Part shown: positions 35,175-50,864 of the stretch, in pieces
Layout of the letters: the number at the start of each line of letters is the position of its first letter
How positions within the stretch are numbered: position 1 is the stretch's first letter
Assembly (NCBI GenBank): GCA_002633005.1
Contig: NMRA01000040.1
Span: forward strand, 143,362-203,361
Length of the DNA stretch: 60,000 nt
Source: Phoronis australis
Lineage: Eukaryota > Phoronida > Phoronidae
Direction: 5' to 3'
The notes under the pieces: generated by a model
Database searches by the model: none
What the model was told of the DNA's origin: nothing
The model's input: the letters and a program-made list of their open reading frames with translations, nothing else
Position numbers and translations under genes: made by a program

Positions 35175-37429
35175 GTAAGTTTATTTTGCTTTGCCCATAC
35201 ATAAGTTAGTTTGCCAAGGTTCCGGTGTTCATAAAACACCGTTGGCCTGAAGACCAAGTCTCCGATCCGGGCCTCTGTCGGAATCGTGATGTGGCGGCCA
35301 CATTGATGTTGAAGTAAAATTGTGTAAACCATCTAACCGACTAAAAATTCACTAAATGGAAAAAATAAATTCAGCATAAAACAATTAATTCAGTCATCCT
35401 GTAGTCAAAAACCGATTCATTTTCACCTGTTTTATATTACACTCTGACAGTTTTAACTCCCGAGTTGGAAGTAATTAAATTCTCACATTCCTCACTTGTT
35501 CACGTCCTGGTAGCAGTCTATAAACATAAAATCAAGGGGTATTTTTGTCTGATTAAGTTCATGTCTTTTTAATTTCATTTCTACTGGTATCTGGTTATTT
35601 TTTCTGTATGTTGTGTGTTTGTAAGTATTGACATCAAAATCATGTATTAAGTACTAATTTTAGACGACGCAGAATCAAATCAGCACCTTTAATTAATATC
35701 AACGAATAACTGCATTAGGTATTTTTTATTGTTTCTATTTTTCATTTAATTGAATTTTGGTGATAAAATATTAGGAAAAAGTTTCTGTTATTGGTAGATG
35801 GGGTGTCCCAGGGACCTGACACCACGACAAAAATTGCCGTCGTGGCGTTTCCTTCAAAAACTGTCGTTTCCCCTACCCCTGGTGTTGTGATAGATCCGCC
35901 AGTGCTTATAAATTATGGCAAATCTCAACATTTTAAGTTCAAAATGCCAGGGCTGTAAACATGTTATAATTGAGATTATTGAAATATTTTGACTAAGTTG
36001 ACAGAAATAGCACCGTGTAGTGGTTACTTTCAAATTAAAACCTGTTAGTATTTCCTTTGAAATTTAAATTGTATTTATCGCACGTGTAGCAAATTCTTTT
36101 GAAATCTTTAAAGTGGTATTAAGGCCATTTTGAAGTTTTTTAATATGGTGCAGTAGAATAACAAATTTAACAATCTTTAAGCCACAGACCAAGCGTAGTT
36201 CACTAAAGCTACCGTAGCCTTGGTGGAAATATTTTGCTTTTTAATGTAATGCTGTATTGGTTTTTAAAGTATCACAGTCAATTTTAAGGCCAGCAATGAT
36301 GCACTGAAGTTAATAGCTTTGTCCCGAACTATAATACACCAAAATCCATTGTGTTTTTATAGTTATGTTACAAATCGCCAGTACTTGCCGTTGTCTGCCA
36401 GACATTTGCTGAAATAAGACCAGTGACTTTCCCCAAGTAAAGTACTGTGCCATTTATTGGGAGCAATTTAGCTTCACATTTAGCAGAGCATTATACTGAG
36501 AACTTGGGAATATCGTCACAGTAGTTTTTAACTCTTTTTATGCAAGCATGTTACTACTAAAATTGTTCAGTTGCAAAGCCACCAAAGTTTGGTGCTGGGA
36601 CATGGAGTTGCAGTAAGAACATGAAAAAATTGAATGGTGAAAGAAGTACATATTTGTGAATGTACTAACTGCTTGTTCTTTGTTTATTTGCCATTTTGAA
36701 AATGTGCTGCTGACAATAGGCACATGAATGAGGTACCTTGATGCAAAGCTTAGAAGAACTTCAGGGTCGTTGTTATTACTATGACTTCTTTTCTTTCTAA
36801 AGCCGTTGGTTGCCGTAGAAGAAGAAGACTCACATTCTGTGATAATCACATTTCTTACAGTAATTCAAGTCAACTGCAGTATATTAGTGACCTTCAGAGT
36901 CCCATGCCTTGTAACATTTAATTCAGTTTAGAGGTGCCTTGGGTTAACAGTGGGGGTATATGTCTGTTTGGGTATGGTTTGGTATGATGTATGGTTGAAT
37001 GGACTCAAATGGCTGATTCAGAAGCTTTCTACTGGGGACATCCTGAAATTGGACTCTGTGATTGTGCAATACATTATTGGCTGGATTTGGAAAGTAGGCG
37101 TGTCCTCATTATGAACTACCTGGGAGAAACTAAGGGTCTGTTTTTTTGAAAAAAGTATGAACGGTTCTACACTTATTTAGCATACTTATACGGCAGACAA
37201 GTAATATTTCGTTAAAAAATTAGTCAATATTAGCTTGCTTTTCATGGTGGAGGTGTCATAAAACAGTATTTGATAACACTACCATCGTTTGCAGCAAGGT
37301 AAACAGCTCTGGTAAAATAAAAAAATATATTTGTTTCAATTAAGTGAGGGAATTGCTGTAGTGTTATGAAAAAGTTTTGTGAAAAGTTGATATTGGTTCT
37401 CCTTATTGTGATTTCCTTTGAGGGGGCGA

Positions 37430-37690
37430 GGCTGTGCTCTGCAGAATCCATAGGGGGTAATAAAACAATTATACCATAAACCCTTTGTTAAGCTGTGTTT
37501 ACTTACACAATCCAAGTGGGACAGTTGTATGACTAAGAGCAGGAACTGGTTTCAGTTCACCAACCTTGCATGTCAATTTCTAAAGGCCTATTGTGTGTGA
37601 AACCCTCACCCATGGTTTACAACCATCCCCAAAATTCTAAGCCACTATACAGACACAATATCTCTTCCAAGCCCAAAATGTAACATGTCT
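37430..37690 (-). repeat. Dispersed repeat, copy B
   Basis: Reverse-complement counterpart of 27290-27560, in intron 2 of the plus-strand gene. The two copies are diverged, with small indels, so they are old relative to the 6-bp-duplication transposons. Confidence 0.7.
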
Positions 37691-40600
37691 TAGTGTTTTT
37701 GGGACCACTCATGTGAAATTTAGGTTTTTTTATTACCTTTGTTCCAGTTTGCTTTCATCAGTCAATAAGTTTAAATTCAAATATACTCTGGCATGGAATA
37801 GCTCAAGTTAAGAGGCAAACTGCTCCTGATTTTGCCTAGAGGGTTTGAAACAAGAAAAACAAATAAGCTTGTCACTTTGTTTTAAGTTTACGTTTATGAA
37901 AACCTACCGTACTTCAAGTTTCAAATGTTACCATAAAAGCAAAAATGCTTGCCAAATTAAAATTGAAATCCTACATTTTTATAAACGGTTATAGAATTGG
38001 CCAGAAAATCAAGGATTTGTGTTGTGGCTTGCAATTAGTTTCAAGCCAGAAGAATTGCAAAAAAGGAAGGCACTGACAAATGACAGATTCCAATTTGTAA
38101 TTAACTTTATTTGCTATTTGGTATTTAACCATAAAGGCAGTTAAAATATGAAAACCTGTTGAAGTGATTAGTATGGAGCTCGGCTTGGATTTCCCACAAT
38201 TTATGTGGCAGTTGTTGACCTTTTGAACTGGATAAATCGGAAATTCTTCTTTCAGGTCTGGCAATGACCCTTTAATTACAAAGCATAGGTACTAGGCATG
38301 TTAAGGTGTTTTTTCTTCTCGGCACACAAGGTTTTATTGTGTTACCAGCTTCACTGTGGGCACATGGTTGCATAGACCTCAACCAAAATATCTGTGAAGC
38401 TGATAAATGACCTCCTGTTCAAGCGCTTTCCTTTAGGCTGTAATTCAATTGGAAGCCTCCAGAAACTCTAGCTCAGCACCCCTGATTGGTTTGTTATATT
38501 ATCCATAGTTCAGTCACTCTTTCAAGTTTTGAAGCTCTTGTTGATTGACTTAACGAACATAGGTGGACCTACAACATCACTAATGCTTTGGTGCCATCGG
38601 CACTGCAAGTTATCTTAGAACTAAGTTACTCTTGGAATAAGTTGTCACTTAGTTTAGTAGTAGTGTGGATGTTATTTTCGCAGCAGCAACTTGACACTTA
38701 TTTGACAACCTACTCCGCCTTATCAAGGTTGGGTAACTTGTTCTTGGGTAACTTAACCTTTGCAAGCTGGCAGCTCTGGAACATACATGCAGGTATCTAG
38801 TCCTGTTGTAAGCAGTTATGTGCGATATTTGCCGCAAGATGTATAGTATGTAGTGTAGACACTGGACTGACCGTGGGGCAAGTTGTTCAAGGGCAACTTC
38901 TTATCCAAATCGTTCTTGGGCAAGCTGTTCTCGTAGGGTAACATGTAATGACGACATGACTATTCAGGAGGTTAAGTTTCCTGGTCAAATTTTGTTTGCA
39001 GATGCAAAGGTGGGTGTCATTGCATTTAGTGAGAGAACTATTATGATTAATGTCCACTCACCTTTTTTTGCTATTTTATGCTTTGTCGGCAGCTCCAACC
39101 TCCTCACATTTCTCATTTTACTCCTTCCTTTGGCCCCCCTCACACACCCACACTCTCCCACCTACTTCAGATCTACCATTTTGTTGGCATTGTCACCGCA
39201 CTGAAATTGAAACTTAGTGCGAGATCTGATCTTTATTTCACACAAGGGTTTCTCTGAAGTGGGAAAAAGTCCATCGCATGGGTCGGTGAGTTGGCAACCT
39301 ACAGCTTGCCAATCAGACGTCAGATTTTGTTTGGTGACTGAGTTGTGACAAAGTTACTAGATTATTTGGACTTGCAACCTATTTAGAAGGAGCCAGACAA
39401 ACAAGAAGCCAACTGTGATTATCTTTGAAATTTGTGGTAACTTAAGTGACTGTGGTTTGTGCTGGCTAAATTTGTTAAACCGCTGCACATTTGGTATCTA
39501 TGGTTGAATGAAAAAATTTGAGTGCCCTTACACCTGAAAATGTCCCGGCAGCATTTAATTTTTGGGCAAGCTAATTTCCTGTTTTGCGATCTAGGAAGTT
39601 GCCTGATCGCATTTGGCAGGTTGACGTTTTGCTAAGCATCGGGGCCCGAAGAGTTCACCATAGGCAGACACTGTAAAGAATACTGATGAATTATTGTGGC
39701 GTCAGCTTAAGATTTTGGGAATGCTTGGTATTCGACTGTGAGTTTTTGCTAACGTGTGTACAATAATTTTAGGCGCTAACGTCTGGTTAAAGATTGAAAA
39801 ATCCCACAATTCCTTGCTAGCTGCATTTCGCCCTGATCAAGCAGACAAAAATAAAGATTGATTCTAATGTGCGCTTTACTGTCATACAATAGGGTCTCGT
39901 AATATTCCTTACAGCAATGGGATTCTATTTCCATTACGAACAAGAACATCGCAACACTTCAGAGTTCATTGCTGTTGTCCACACCTCAAATTGTGAATTC
40001 AGAAATGGCACGTGTACACATTGCCTGTGACTTGAGTTTTCGGCTTATTCGGAAGCAATTCAATATCAAATGAACGTGATAATGCGTGATAATGCACTTG
40101 ACTTAAGAATTGACTGCTAAACAAGGTGAAATGCCCTTTAACAACTAAATGCCTGAGGTTTCTTGTCATGACCTCAGGTCTGCCTTCTGTCAACTCTAGG
40201 GTCTTCTTGAACAGTTGTGCTGCTACATATAAAGATGACTGATCATTCTTAGCTGTCTAACTGCTGTGCCTTGATGAATGCAGCCATGTCTTGTTCAGGG
40301 TAGCATAACTGAGACTATGCATTAGTAGATGCTGCTAGTGCTTTTGCCTGCAGCTCAGCAATGATCGCAATAAGTTACAGCCCCATACAGCAACAGGGAC
40401 AGTGTTCATTAATTAAAACTGTTGTTGCAAAAGATATCAACAAACTCTTTTGAATCCATATGAAAATCTATTCAATGGGATAAAAATAATTGCCCCAATT
40501 CTCATTTTTAAGGGCTTGTTGCTCACGAATCTCAATTGTCTTAATTTGGCTGTAGTCAGAAGATGAGCATTGTATATGATTGTCAATTCGGTCTATATTA

Positions 40601-43600
40601 TGGTTTATGGAAAATTGAAAAACTTTGATTTTCTGCCATCATGTAGGTTTAATTTACAAGATTATACGATGAGATGACAAAGGCTTATGTGATTGGTTCT
40701 GATCTGTGGATTTTAAAAAATTAATGTGATGTAGTAATTATTAGTTTTTGTTATTTTCAAACACAAATGTCAACTGAATGTGCCAAAATAAGATGATATG
40801 CATCTTTTCATGCAGCGCCACCTCATGGAAGATGAAAGGGTCTGGTCAGATAATTTTTTTCTTTCGGGGGGGGGGGGCTAGGCCTAACCTGTACAATGTC
40901 ATACAGTTTGACTTTACTGTCTGTTTAATGGTGGTGATTAAGTTACCAAGCCTCTTGGTTCCCATGGCTTAGATACAAGCATGAAAGTTTTGAGACATCC
41001 AGTTGAGGTAACAAGATAGAGAAGAATTGAGTCAAATACTGGAATTAGCTTATGGTACTTGAGTTAGCCATTTTGCATCTGTCTCTCATCCAGAGTCCCT
41101 CTCAGAATAAAGGTGGATTAAGGTTCCATCTGTCACACTTATGGGATAGTGTCCTGACCTCGATGCTACATCATCTGGTTAAAATGTCACCTATTGGCCA
41201 GTACGGTAGTAACACCACTAGCCAAGCTGAAATCCATGAAAGACATACGCAAGAAAGCCAATTCCACTATTTGACTCAATTTTTCTATATTATAACTTAG
41301 AAACGTTAGTGTAGCTTTTGAAAGAAGAAATATAACTTCACCAAAAATGATGCGGGTGGACATTTTTTTTCTAACAGTGAGATGCAGGTTTTAAAAGGGT
41401 GAGGCACTCCAGTATCAATACATGATTTTCTTTGGCCAAATCATAACGTAAAGGTAAAAACTACAAAAGCTGACTGGTAGTATTTATAAATTCTTTAATT
41501 TTTTCCGCAGAGATGTTTTTATAGATGGTGTTTCAACTTAGTGTTCCAACTTTAATATGGCATATATTCAGTTGCAAAGTTGAATTTTGCTCAATACTGG
41601 TGTTGCAGCAGTTGGAGAACCTGTTTCCTCCACTGAATAACAAGCAACAGAATGGTTATTAAAATCCAGGACCCCTGTAAGTGACTATTGCTGTCTTACA
41701 AACACCATTTGTACACACACACATAGAGACGTTCATGTTCTCATGTTTGAATTGGCTTCTTGTGGTGTTTCGTGGCTTCTCACAGTCCTACCTCCTACCC
41801 CCTAATGTGATGAAACCTTTTTCAACTTGTGTAGGCAAAGTCACTCTGAACTTTAAAGCTGTATCGATTTCCTTGTTAGCAAAGAAGTTAGGATTGAGCA
41901 TCTGCAGTTCACCATCAGGAAGTTCACTCTTGATTGCTTTCATTGCTTTTTCACTGACGTGCCTTCAACAACCACTACAAGTTGATATGTCGTTTGTTCT
42001 GAAGGTTTGACGTTGATTATATTTAACTATTTCTTTTACTCACAGTTTTAGAATGACAAAAGTTAATTCCATCGTCATACTGCTTCTCACGAATCTTAGT
42101 GTAGTTTTTCTTTGAAACTTGTGTATTGTTGGCACAACAGTTAATTCCTAGACATTTTCATTCTTCATCTTAAAATGAGTCAAAATAAGAAAACTATCAT
42201 TTTAATTCATGTTTTTTCTAAGGTTAACGCTCATCCCTCGATTTTTCATTTTCAAGATTAATAAAGGAAATATTACAGGTCTTGGTACATATAACAAGAC
42301 ATTGATAGAAAACCTGAGTGACATTTAATTGCAAGAACCCTGCTGTAGCACTTCATGTGAGGAGCCATTGAGTGTGACAGTTGTCTCTCTTGAACACTAT
42401 AGACATACTTTTGTTTGCGCCACACCATATGTTTTTAATTATTTACATTGAAAATGTACTGCTTGTACACAAGTGTTTAGTCTGCAGTGCCAGAATCTTC
42501 AACTAGTAATTGTTTTTTAATTTGAAATGTTACAAGAAGTATTTCAAATACCTTCAGTGCAGTTCTCCTGTACTTAGCAGTAACAAAAAACAGCAACAAT
42601 AAAAAGTCACATTTGAATTGGTGTCACAGAACTACCCACTAGGCAGGTGCCCATTCTGTTAATGGAGATATTGTCAAAAAACACCGTGCAAAATCACGCG
42701 AGTGAAAGATAGGTGTATCACGAGTGCTCAGGATGTCTCTTTAAGTGTAAAATGGCAGCCACTGAGGTGATTGGTAAGCCTAGAAAAGCGCCATCAAGTG
42801 GCAGGAATGTGCATCATATTTTGTGCAACAAAAACACCTTTTTTTAAATAAATGTGCAAGTGTAGACGTGGGAACTTTTTGGAATTTGATTTATAGGTAT
42901 ATTATCTAGCCACATAGAAAAAACTAGGTTGCCCCCCAAAGTACTCACAAGGATGAACGCTATGAGATCTGGCCCACCAACTATAGGGTAGAGTGATTTC
43001 TCACTGTCAAATGTCTTGCTCCTATCTTTTACAGAAGGTGTTGCTATTACCCAATATTACATAATCTAATCTGATAATGATGCTGTGGCAAACTAGCCCC
43101 CACAATAGGTGGCTGCAGTGAAAGAAAGGCTCAAATCAGATAATGAGTGTGCTGTAAAATGAAAATTGTTGAGACAGGCAACAGACTCTTTGAGGTGTTT
43201 TATTTTACTGGTCATAAACAAGCTTTATGCTATGTTCATGGTAGCCACTGTAGTATGTCACTGTTGTACTCAAACTAGATCACTCTGCTGTGTACTTTAT
43301 AAGCCATGCTCTACCACTCTTGAACCTGACCAAAGGTGAGACCGACAGTTTCTGTGCATTTTTTTTTGCTAACGTTCTGTTGTAAGCAAATGTAGTGCAA
43401 CTAAACTGAAAAATGAGTGAAAGCTTGCCGTATGCTGCTGATGACTTTTTAATTGAAATGTCTGAGTCTGGAAACATGGTCTGTAAAAACTAGGCGGTCT
43501 TGCCAGCAGTCTTACCAACAAAGCACGGGGTTAGTTTTCAACTGTGCTTCAGAAGCTCTGAACTTCATGTCGATAACAACATTGAATTCTTGACTTGTAA

Positions 43601-46600
43601 GTTGTGAGTGAACTTCATAACCGCAGGGTCCAAAAAAAAAGTTATAATGTGAAATCGTAGCAGATTTTCTGTGAATTAATATCGCAACTATCTCGTGGTC
43701 CACCTACTACAGATCCGTGGGAAGGTGAAAACTATTTGAAGGGGGCAATCACGTATTCAGCATCATGAATCTCTCCTCCAAGGGTCGCACATACGTATTC
43801 AAAATCATTAAACTCTTTTCCTCAGGGGGTGGGGGAGGGGAGGCACAACCAGCATCAGCTGACTCTTTCAAAATGGCAACCAATGAAGATTCAGCCGCGC
43901 AGTGAGAAATTCACAGCTCTCAATTTCCACGCAGGTTGCCCAATTGCCCAAGTATAACATAAATACACCAGTTTGGTCAGATTGAAATCTTCAAGATAAC
44001 ACTTGTTTATGTTTTAGAAAATTTTGTTTACTCCTGAAAAGGTGAAAATCAGTGTTTTGTAAACTGAGATGGGCAATTTTGTTTTATTACTGCCCTTTCA
44101 TCATTATTTGCTTTTAGTAATTATATTATTATATTTCTTTAAAAATTCATTAGTTACAGTGTAATAAGTGAACGGAATAGTAATTTGTTGTTTGTACTCA
44201 TTTGCATTTGTATACGGTATATATCAATGTGCTTGTGTTGATGATCAATTAAAAGGATAAACTTTGGGAATAGGGCAAGGCAAGTTAAAATTTCAGTGTG
44301 TGTATTTTGTGGTTGGGTACCACATGTGGATTGCAAAACTGATGAACTGGCAAGCCATGTTTGTCCTAACTGTTTGACAGATGGTGCCCACATACGAAGG
44401 GTAAACTGAGTTCATGACTTGGAGTGTACTATGATGTCAAGAGCACTTTGGGGCGTTGGTCAAGTGCTAGTGACAAATGTGTGGAATTTCATCTTTTCCG
44501 GCTTGGTTTGCAGTCTCCAACTTTTATTTTGGCTTGGTATGCAGTCTCCAACTTTTATTTTTGTATAGGTGGTATATATGGTAATGGCAAGAACTTTTTT
44601 TCAAATTTCATCACCAAGCTCCACAAACTGTATTCCTGGCTCTAACATTTTTCTCTGAATGCAGTTTTCCAAAAAAAATCTTTTATTTGATTTTGTTTCA
44701 TCATGTAGGGAATACGACCCTCTTACGGCAGATTTTCACTTGCACTTTAACAATATTTTTCTGTTCATACTGAAGCATCTGGTCACTTTTGTCTTTTCAT
44801 TTGTGGAAATTTTACAATGGGGTGAGAATGATCACTTGTGGTTATATTCAAGACCAGGTTTTCAGATGTCTCCTTTCATCCTCTGTGTGGGAGTGGGAAG
44901 GCATGCCTTTGCTTGATTCCTTGTGAGTCACTCTGGTCCTTTTGACAATGGACATGTCTGATTCGAAATGACCTCTGAAATGACCTCTGCAATTATGCGT
45001 ACCTTTACCTCCAGCAATATAGTCAAGGCAGGAAACTGCCATTCAACCTCTTGAGACTGAAAAACCACTGCATATCCGCAATGAGATTTTGAGCAGATGC
45101 TGATAGAAAGCTAAGCATTCAGTGCCATTTTCAAAAACCTAACCAGGATCATGGTTAAAAATTAAAAAAATGGTCTCAGACGTTGCATTAATTAGTTCCA
45201 TAATCAGTCTTAGTACAGAACGTGTTTCTCATTATGTCCATTTGGTACTTTCCTTCCCCTCGTTTGCATTACTGTTGGACATTAGTGTCCTGAGTAGTAT
45301 TAACACTCGGTCTCTTAGCCCTGTCTCTTGGCCCTTGCCACTCCCACCCTACCGACTCTTGACATTGTAAGGACATCCATCAGGGACAACAATACTGACA
45401 GTAGAACAAATGTTGAAATGAGTGTGGTGTCGCCATCTTTGATACCACCTACTGTATGCAATCTGGGCACCTTTCAAGGTGATCTTGCTGACTTCTGTAA
45501 TGAACAAAATTTATGTGGAGTCAGATGTTCTTGTGCTTTAAATTTATTCTCTGAATTTTTTTTTTTTGAATTGACTGCAGTAATCCGGGTGGGAAACATT
45601 TTTGCTCTGTCAAGAAGATATGTTTATCTGAAAATGATATTCAAAATATCTGTATGTTATACTTGCTGCCCATGCTAATTTAAATGGTATCCCTCTGTGT
45701 TATCATTTGTGCACAAAACGGTTACTGTTTGCGCTAGCTTTTGCTTTTGAAAGACTTGACAGAATAAACTTAATAAAATTGTGGTCAAGGGAGATGTACT
45801 CTTATTAATAAATTTGTTTTTTCAGTCGCACTGGGATTTCAGGCACATATTCTCTCGCTAGCTTTTTCACTTTGGTCAATGTGTGTTATCTCGTACCACA
45901 CCTACAGTGGTTAATTGCTATTTAAATGTGCACCACTCTAGGATGTTTAGTCTAAAAACTTAGGTATTCAGCTGCTGGTCATCTGTGGCTGCCATATTGC
46001 GAAAAGTTTCTAATTGACATTACACCTAGTAGACTGCCTAGTAGGTAAAAATGTTTTGGCATTCCCTTTAAATAGGTTTTCGATATATTATTTTTACTAC
46101 CTGTGTGTAAAATTCCCCTACCCCGGGCAAAATTGACATGTTTTGATAACATCATAGTGTGGAAAGTCATACAAAAATCACCTACTAGATTATGGTTGTG
46201 GGTAGACAATGTTTTTCACTTCCACAAGGACTGTATTGATATTTTAATTGTTTTTTCGTCACGGGCTGTTCTTGGGAAAAGAATGCCTTTTTTTGTTAGG
46301 AAAGAACAACAGTTTTTTGAGAAAAGATATGTTGGAAAGAGTTAAGTTAAATTTTTGCCTATTAAAAGAAATACATCTTGTCTGAAAAATTCCCATGTCC
46401 TAAATTGAACTCTCTCTCTCCTCTTTTGCGGAGATAGAAAAACGCATTGTATGATTTTCTAAAGGTTGGGCCACAAATACACTTCTGAGTTGAGGTGGGT
46501 AAGTGAAGAACGCGTGGCACTCAACTTCTCAATGTTTTATTGTCAGCTTTGCAACTCTATTTGAAGTTCTAAAACTTTATTGGGGTAAGAAAGACTATCA

Positions 46601-48039
46601 ATGACAAAGTAGTTATGTTGCGGAATTGTGCCAGAAGTAAACACAGTGACTGTTGAAATGGTCTTATTGCCATGCAGCATTGTGGGTAAATTTTGAAGAA
46701 TGAGAGAAGGTGCTGGGGTATTTCAAAAAATGACTGTTGTCATGCAATAGGACAAATAAATGCTGTTAATTTGACACCCTTTGTGGAAACTATCAGGGAG
46801 ATCCATACAAGTACAGTGCCAAAAGTACTGTTTCAAATAAAACAACCCGGAATTCTCAGACATGGTGGCTTAAGGGTGGAATCCAAACTCATTGTCAGAA
46901 TATGGACTTACCTCGTGACTGGGAATAAAGGGAAATGCCCTACCCCCACATAATAGTAGTTCTAACCACACATTTTTGCTGTTAAAAAATAAGCCGTAAA
47001 CGGTCTTTTGTCAGATTACTTTTGTCTAGTTCGAAACAACTTAGCCTATAATCTTATTGGAAACTCCCCCGAATGACAACGAACTCTCTGTGATCTTTTT
47101 ACCTGACGCAGCTTGAATTAAGGGATATATTTCGTAATAGAACACCATTGATTTTTTTAACCTCTTGTTCACCACAGGAGTCCATGTTCAAAATGTTTCA
47201 ACGGAAGTTTTCATTTAGTTCATTTAGTGTAGAAATTGCCACCAACAGCTGGCCAGACGACTTCACAGTTTCACACTGTGTCCTCTGTGTTAGTTTAAAA
47301 GAAATACCCATTGTGAAGATGATGTTGTTTGGAGGTTTTTTATCAGGTGTGGTTTTCATTGGTGAACAGTGAGGTTACTTCCTAACAAATGTAGTTCCGG
47401 GGAATATTTTCCCAAAGCATTTTGGCCACAACATGCCAGCCTAACACAGAACTTTCTTTTGTGATATGTTTCTCTATCAGTTATGGTTTAAAGCTCTTGT
47501 GAGATAGAATGTTCGTCATTTCTGTCTTTCCTATTGATGTATGTGTTTGGTGCAATAGTCTATCCAAGACATTCGAAGTACCTATGATATCAGTGCAAGT
47601 TCTTGTTAAATGCAGTGGTTATGTAGGTGTACATTAGCTTCATGAAAAGAATATTTTGTGATACGGTAAAATCTCACCAATTTGGGAAACGACAGACAGT
47701 GAAATTCTATTTTATAATTTTTCCATGAAAGACGTGTAGTACCAAATTAACGATTTTCTGTGCTCACATTTTTTACCAAAGCTACCGTTAGACAGCGTTT
47801 TGAAAAATGGCATCTGTGGCAATTGTTTTTTTTTCTGAAATTGGAGTGATTTTATCGTACACGTATGTGGGCGTACTTTAGGGTCCGGTTTCGTAATGTA
47901 AGATACTCTTGAATGAAACCATAAGATCACGTGTTTTACTTTTTATGCACCTACAAAAAATTGTGGTGGCATGTAATCAGGTCGGGCATAACCTTTGCTA
48001 GTTTGTTGATCTTTTCTAAACTGCTTGGCTTAGCATTCA

Positions 48040-48500
48040 TTATATGGTTGAGATGTGCCGGAACCGCTTGATTTTCAGACTTATTTGAATACCCTCTTAG
48101 ACATTTAAGTTTTTGACAGGAAACTTCCTGTCTGTCAGTTGCTGGCGAAATGACTTTAGTTTTGCCAAAATTTGACTCAGAGGTATATGGTAGAAATGTA
48201 CCTGCAGCAGTCAAATTAACCAACAAATGAGACTATCCTGGCACCACTTGTTGACCATTTTACTTTTTTAACTATGAACTTGTTGTCTTTCAAGTTTCAA
48301 TGACTTGACGAACTTCACCAAAATATTACTCAGAAACATGTGGTTGGAATGTGCCAGCACAGGTTGATTTTCAGATGAATTTATCTACCGTGGCTTCTAC
48401 TTATTGGCCGTTTCAATTTTCAAACAGGAAATTCCTTGTGTGCCAGTTTTTGGCTAAACAACTACAGACTTTCTGCTTACATGTTGTATGAAATTTTACT
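48040..48500. repeat. Two diverged tandem units of about 290 bp
   Basis: 'gatgtgccggaacc...cttgattttcagac' at about 48050 and 'gaatgtgccagcac...gttgattttcagat' at about 48350, each followed by 'acaggaaa...ttcct', 'gtgccag/ctgtcag' and 'ctcagag/ctcagtt' in the same order. Intronic, no coding potential recognised. Confidence 0.5.
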
Positions 48501-50864
48501 CAGTTATTATCTGTAGTTTAGCAGATATTTGTCAATGAAATCCCGATATTGTCAATGAAATCCTGAATAACCTTAAGAACTATTTCAACTCTGTGCCCAA
48601 CCTGGAGTACTGCAAATGTTCTTCAATTTTCAGAACACTAAACATGGCTGACACGCGCCATTGAATTTGTTTCAATTTTCTTGGTACAAAAACACTGGCA
48701 TGATAAAGCAGAAGCTTTGTTAATTTTTGCTGACAATGTGATCTATCTTTGAAAAGTGGGGAAAATGCTATTCCGTCAGTTTTTGTACAACATTTTTAAA
48801 AAGATTACTGGATCACAATGTTTATTTAATGTGGAAATTTCCCTCACTACTGTTGGTGGTCTGTTTGTTAGGGTCGCCTGAAATCTTGACTTCTTCATGA
48901 AGTCCTATTCCTTATCTTGCTTATAACTCAACCTTGCAGCTTTGAATGCCAACTATCAATGCAATGGCTATTCTGAGGGACTGTTTTTTGTATATTAGAT
49001 TAGGTTGGCACAAATACTGGCTTTAAACAGCCAAATGGTAAATTCTAGAAGTAGGTGTAAATCACATGTGGCAAAGACCTAAACAATTCCAGCTGCCATT
49101 AGGGGTATGTTTATTTTAAATGTGGAACACTAATTACGCATTTGTCTGTGTTGCAAGGTGAGGTCAGTTAAGGTTTTCATTGGGTCATATGCCAGCTGAT
49201 CCAGTTCGCTATTGGTCAAGCCTATTGCCCACATTCTGAGTTAGAAACGAATTCGTAACTTACTGTTCTCTATGGCTGAAACTGTTGGTCTTCCGACTCT
49301 ACTTTTTTACCTAAAAACTCGTGTGTACTGGCTGAGTGAAATAGAGCATGTTTGAACCAATGTCAACATTATGAAGTCAATTACAAAGTCTCATACAGAA
49401 AGTCAAGAGTGTGTAGATGGGACTTTATTTAGAACACCTTTGAGACATTTTGTGGTGTGCATAAATACTTGTTTGCCTTTAAATAAGCTTCGTAACTGCT
49501 GAAACGATGTTAAACCGTGAAAGAAAACTGCATGAAACAGTTTTGCAAATTGACACCTTTGTTAAGTTTCTGTTTTATTTTAGGCTGAGTTACCTAATTC
49601 TTTCATGATTTCTATATCTGTGTGGCTGTCTAAGGCTTGTCTACAAACCAACTAGGCATTTGTGTCAGATCAGTGTTTGTTTTGAAATCATCCCTTGTCT
49701 GTGGATCCAAAGGCATTGACCTCCAGCAGGGTTAAAAAGTCTTTAGTTACTTATGTACACCACAGGGGGGTTCTCATCCACATGAAGTGTAGGAGGTGCT
49801 CCTGTGCTGCAATATCTAAACCAATTCTAATTCTCATGATATTCGGATTTCCTCGCCTAAGGTGATACCTAGGAGGACCACTCCCCATGACGGCATGTCA
49901 CAACCAAGTGTGTTTTAGGGGTGCCCCAGGAAATGTGCCTGTCAAGGTCTATGTACAGTCCATTCCATAGGATACCACAAAATATAAGCCATTAATTGAT
50001 TCATTATGAATGAAGAGAATTTCTATTCATTGCGCATGTTAGGCTCAGTGTAGATTCAGCTTGTATGCAGGTTGTTGGGGTCTTGTAATGTGGCCACCCC
50101 AGAATGTGTTTGGTTGACACAAGACAACTGGATTTTTATAGATACGAATGTACTGTAAAAAACAGTATTTACTGTACTTCTCAATTCAGGCCGGAATTTT
50201 TACCTTTGTCAGTCCAAAATATTGAGCTATTTCATTGATCGAAACTTATCTATGAGCTAATTAAATGTTGCAAATTTTGACCATTTGCATCTCTGAAAAC
50301 AATCAACGGCTGAGCCAGAGAGTCGCCCTGGTCACCCATGACCTTTGAAATTGAAATACACAGACCCAGAGTTCAAAAGATTTGCTGTATCCATAAAGCA
50401 AGCTGCCCAGAGTTTCTAACCAACTCGTGTATTCAAGTAGCTAATTACGCAATTTGAAATAGAAAATTCACATTGAAATAATACCGGCCAAAATTCTAGG
50501 ACTGGCTTGTCATGCAAGTGTCATCAAAGTCGTCGAAGGTGCAAACTAGATCTTAGCACAAACTCCCTCCCTTTGTTTGTGCTGTTCAAACTCCAATGGT
50601 GGAAAACATCCTGTCAAAAACCTTTTGCAAGACATTGTATGCTTAGGCCAAATGAGCGTGAATGATGCAGTTCAAATTTCGCAAGAAAAAAATTGTGTCT
50701 AATAGCCACAAAATGTTGCATGTAGTGCACCTGCTACAGTACTTTGACTTTGGATGTGAACAGGGTCGGGATTTGGCTATTAAAACTGTGAGAAAAGATT
50801 GTTCTTTTGATAGAATAAATTTGTTGTGTTGTATTGATGAGAGGCTGTGGTTGACTTTAGATCT

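Noticed and set aside
40866-40877. 12-G homopolymer as a possible G-quadruplex
   Set aside because: A single uninterrupted run, more likely slippage or an assembly length error than a structured element.
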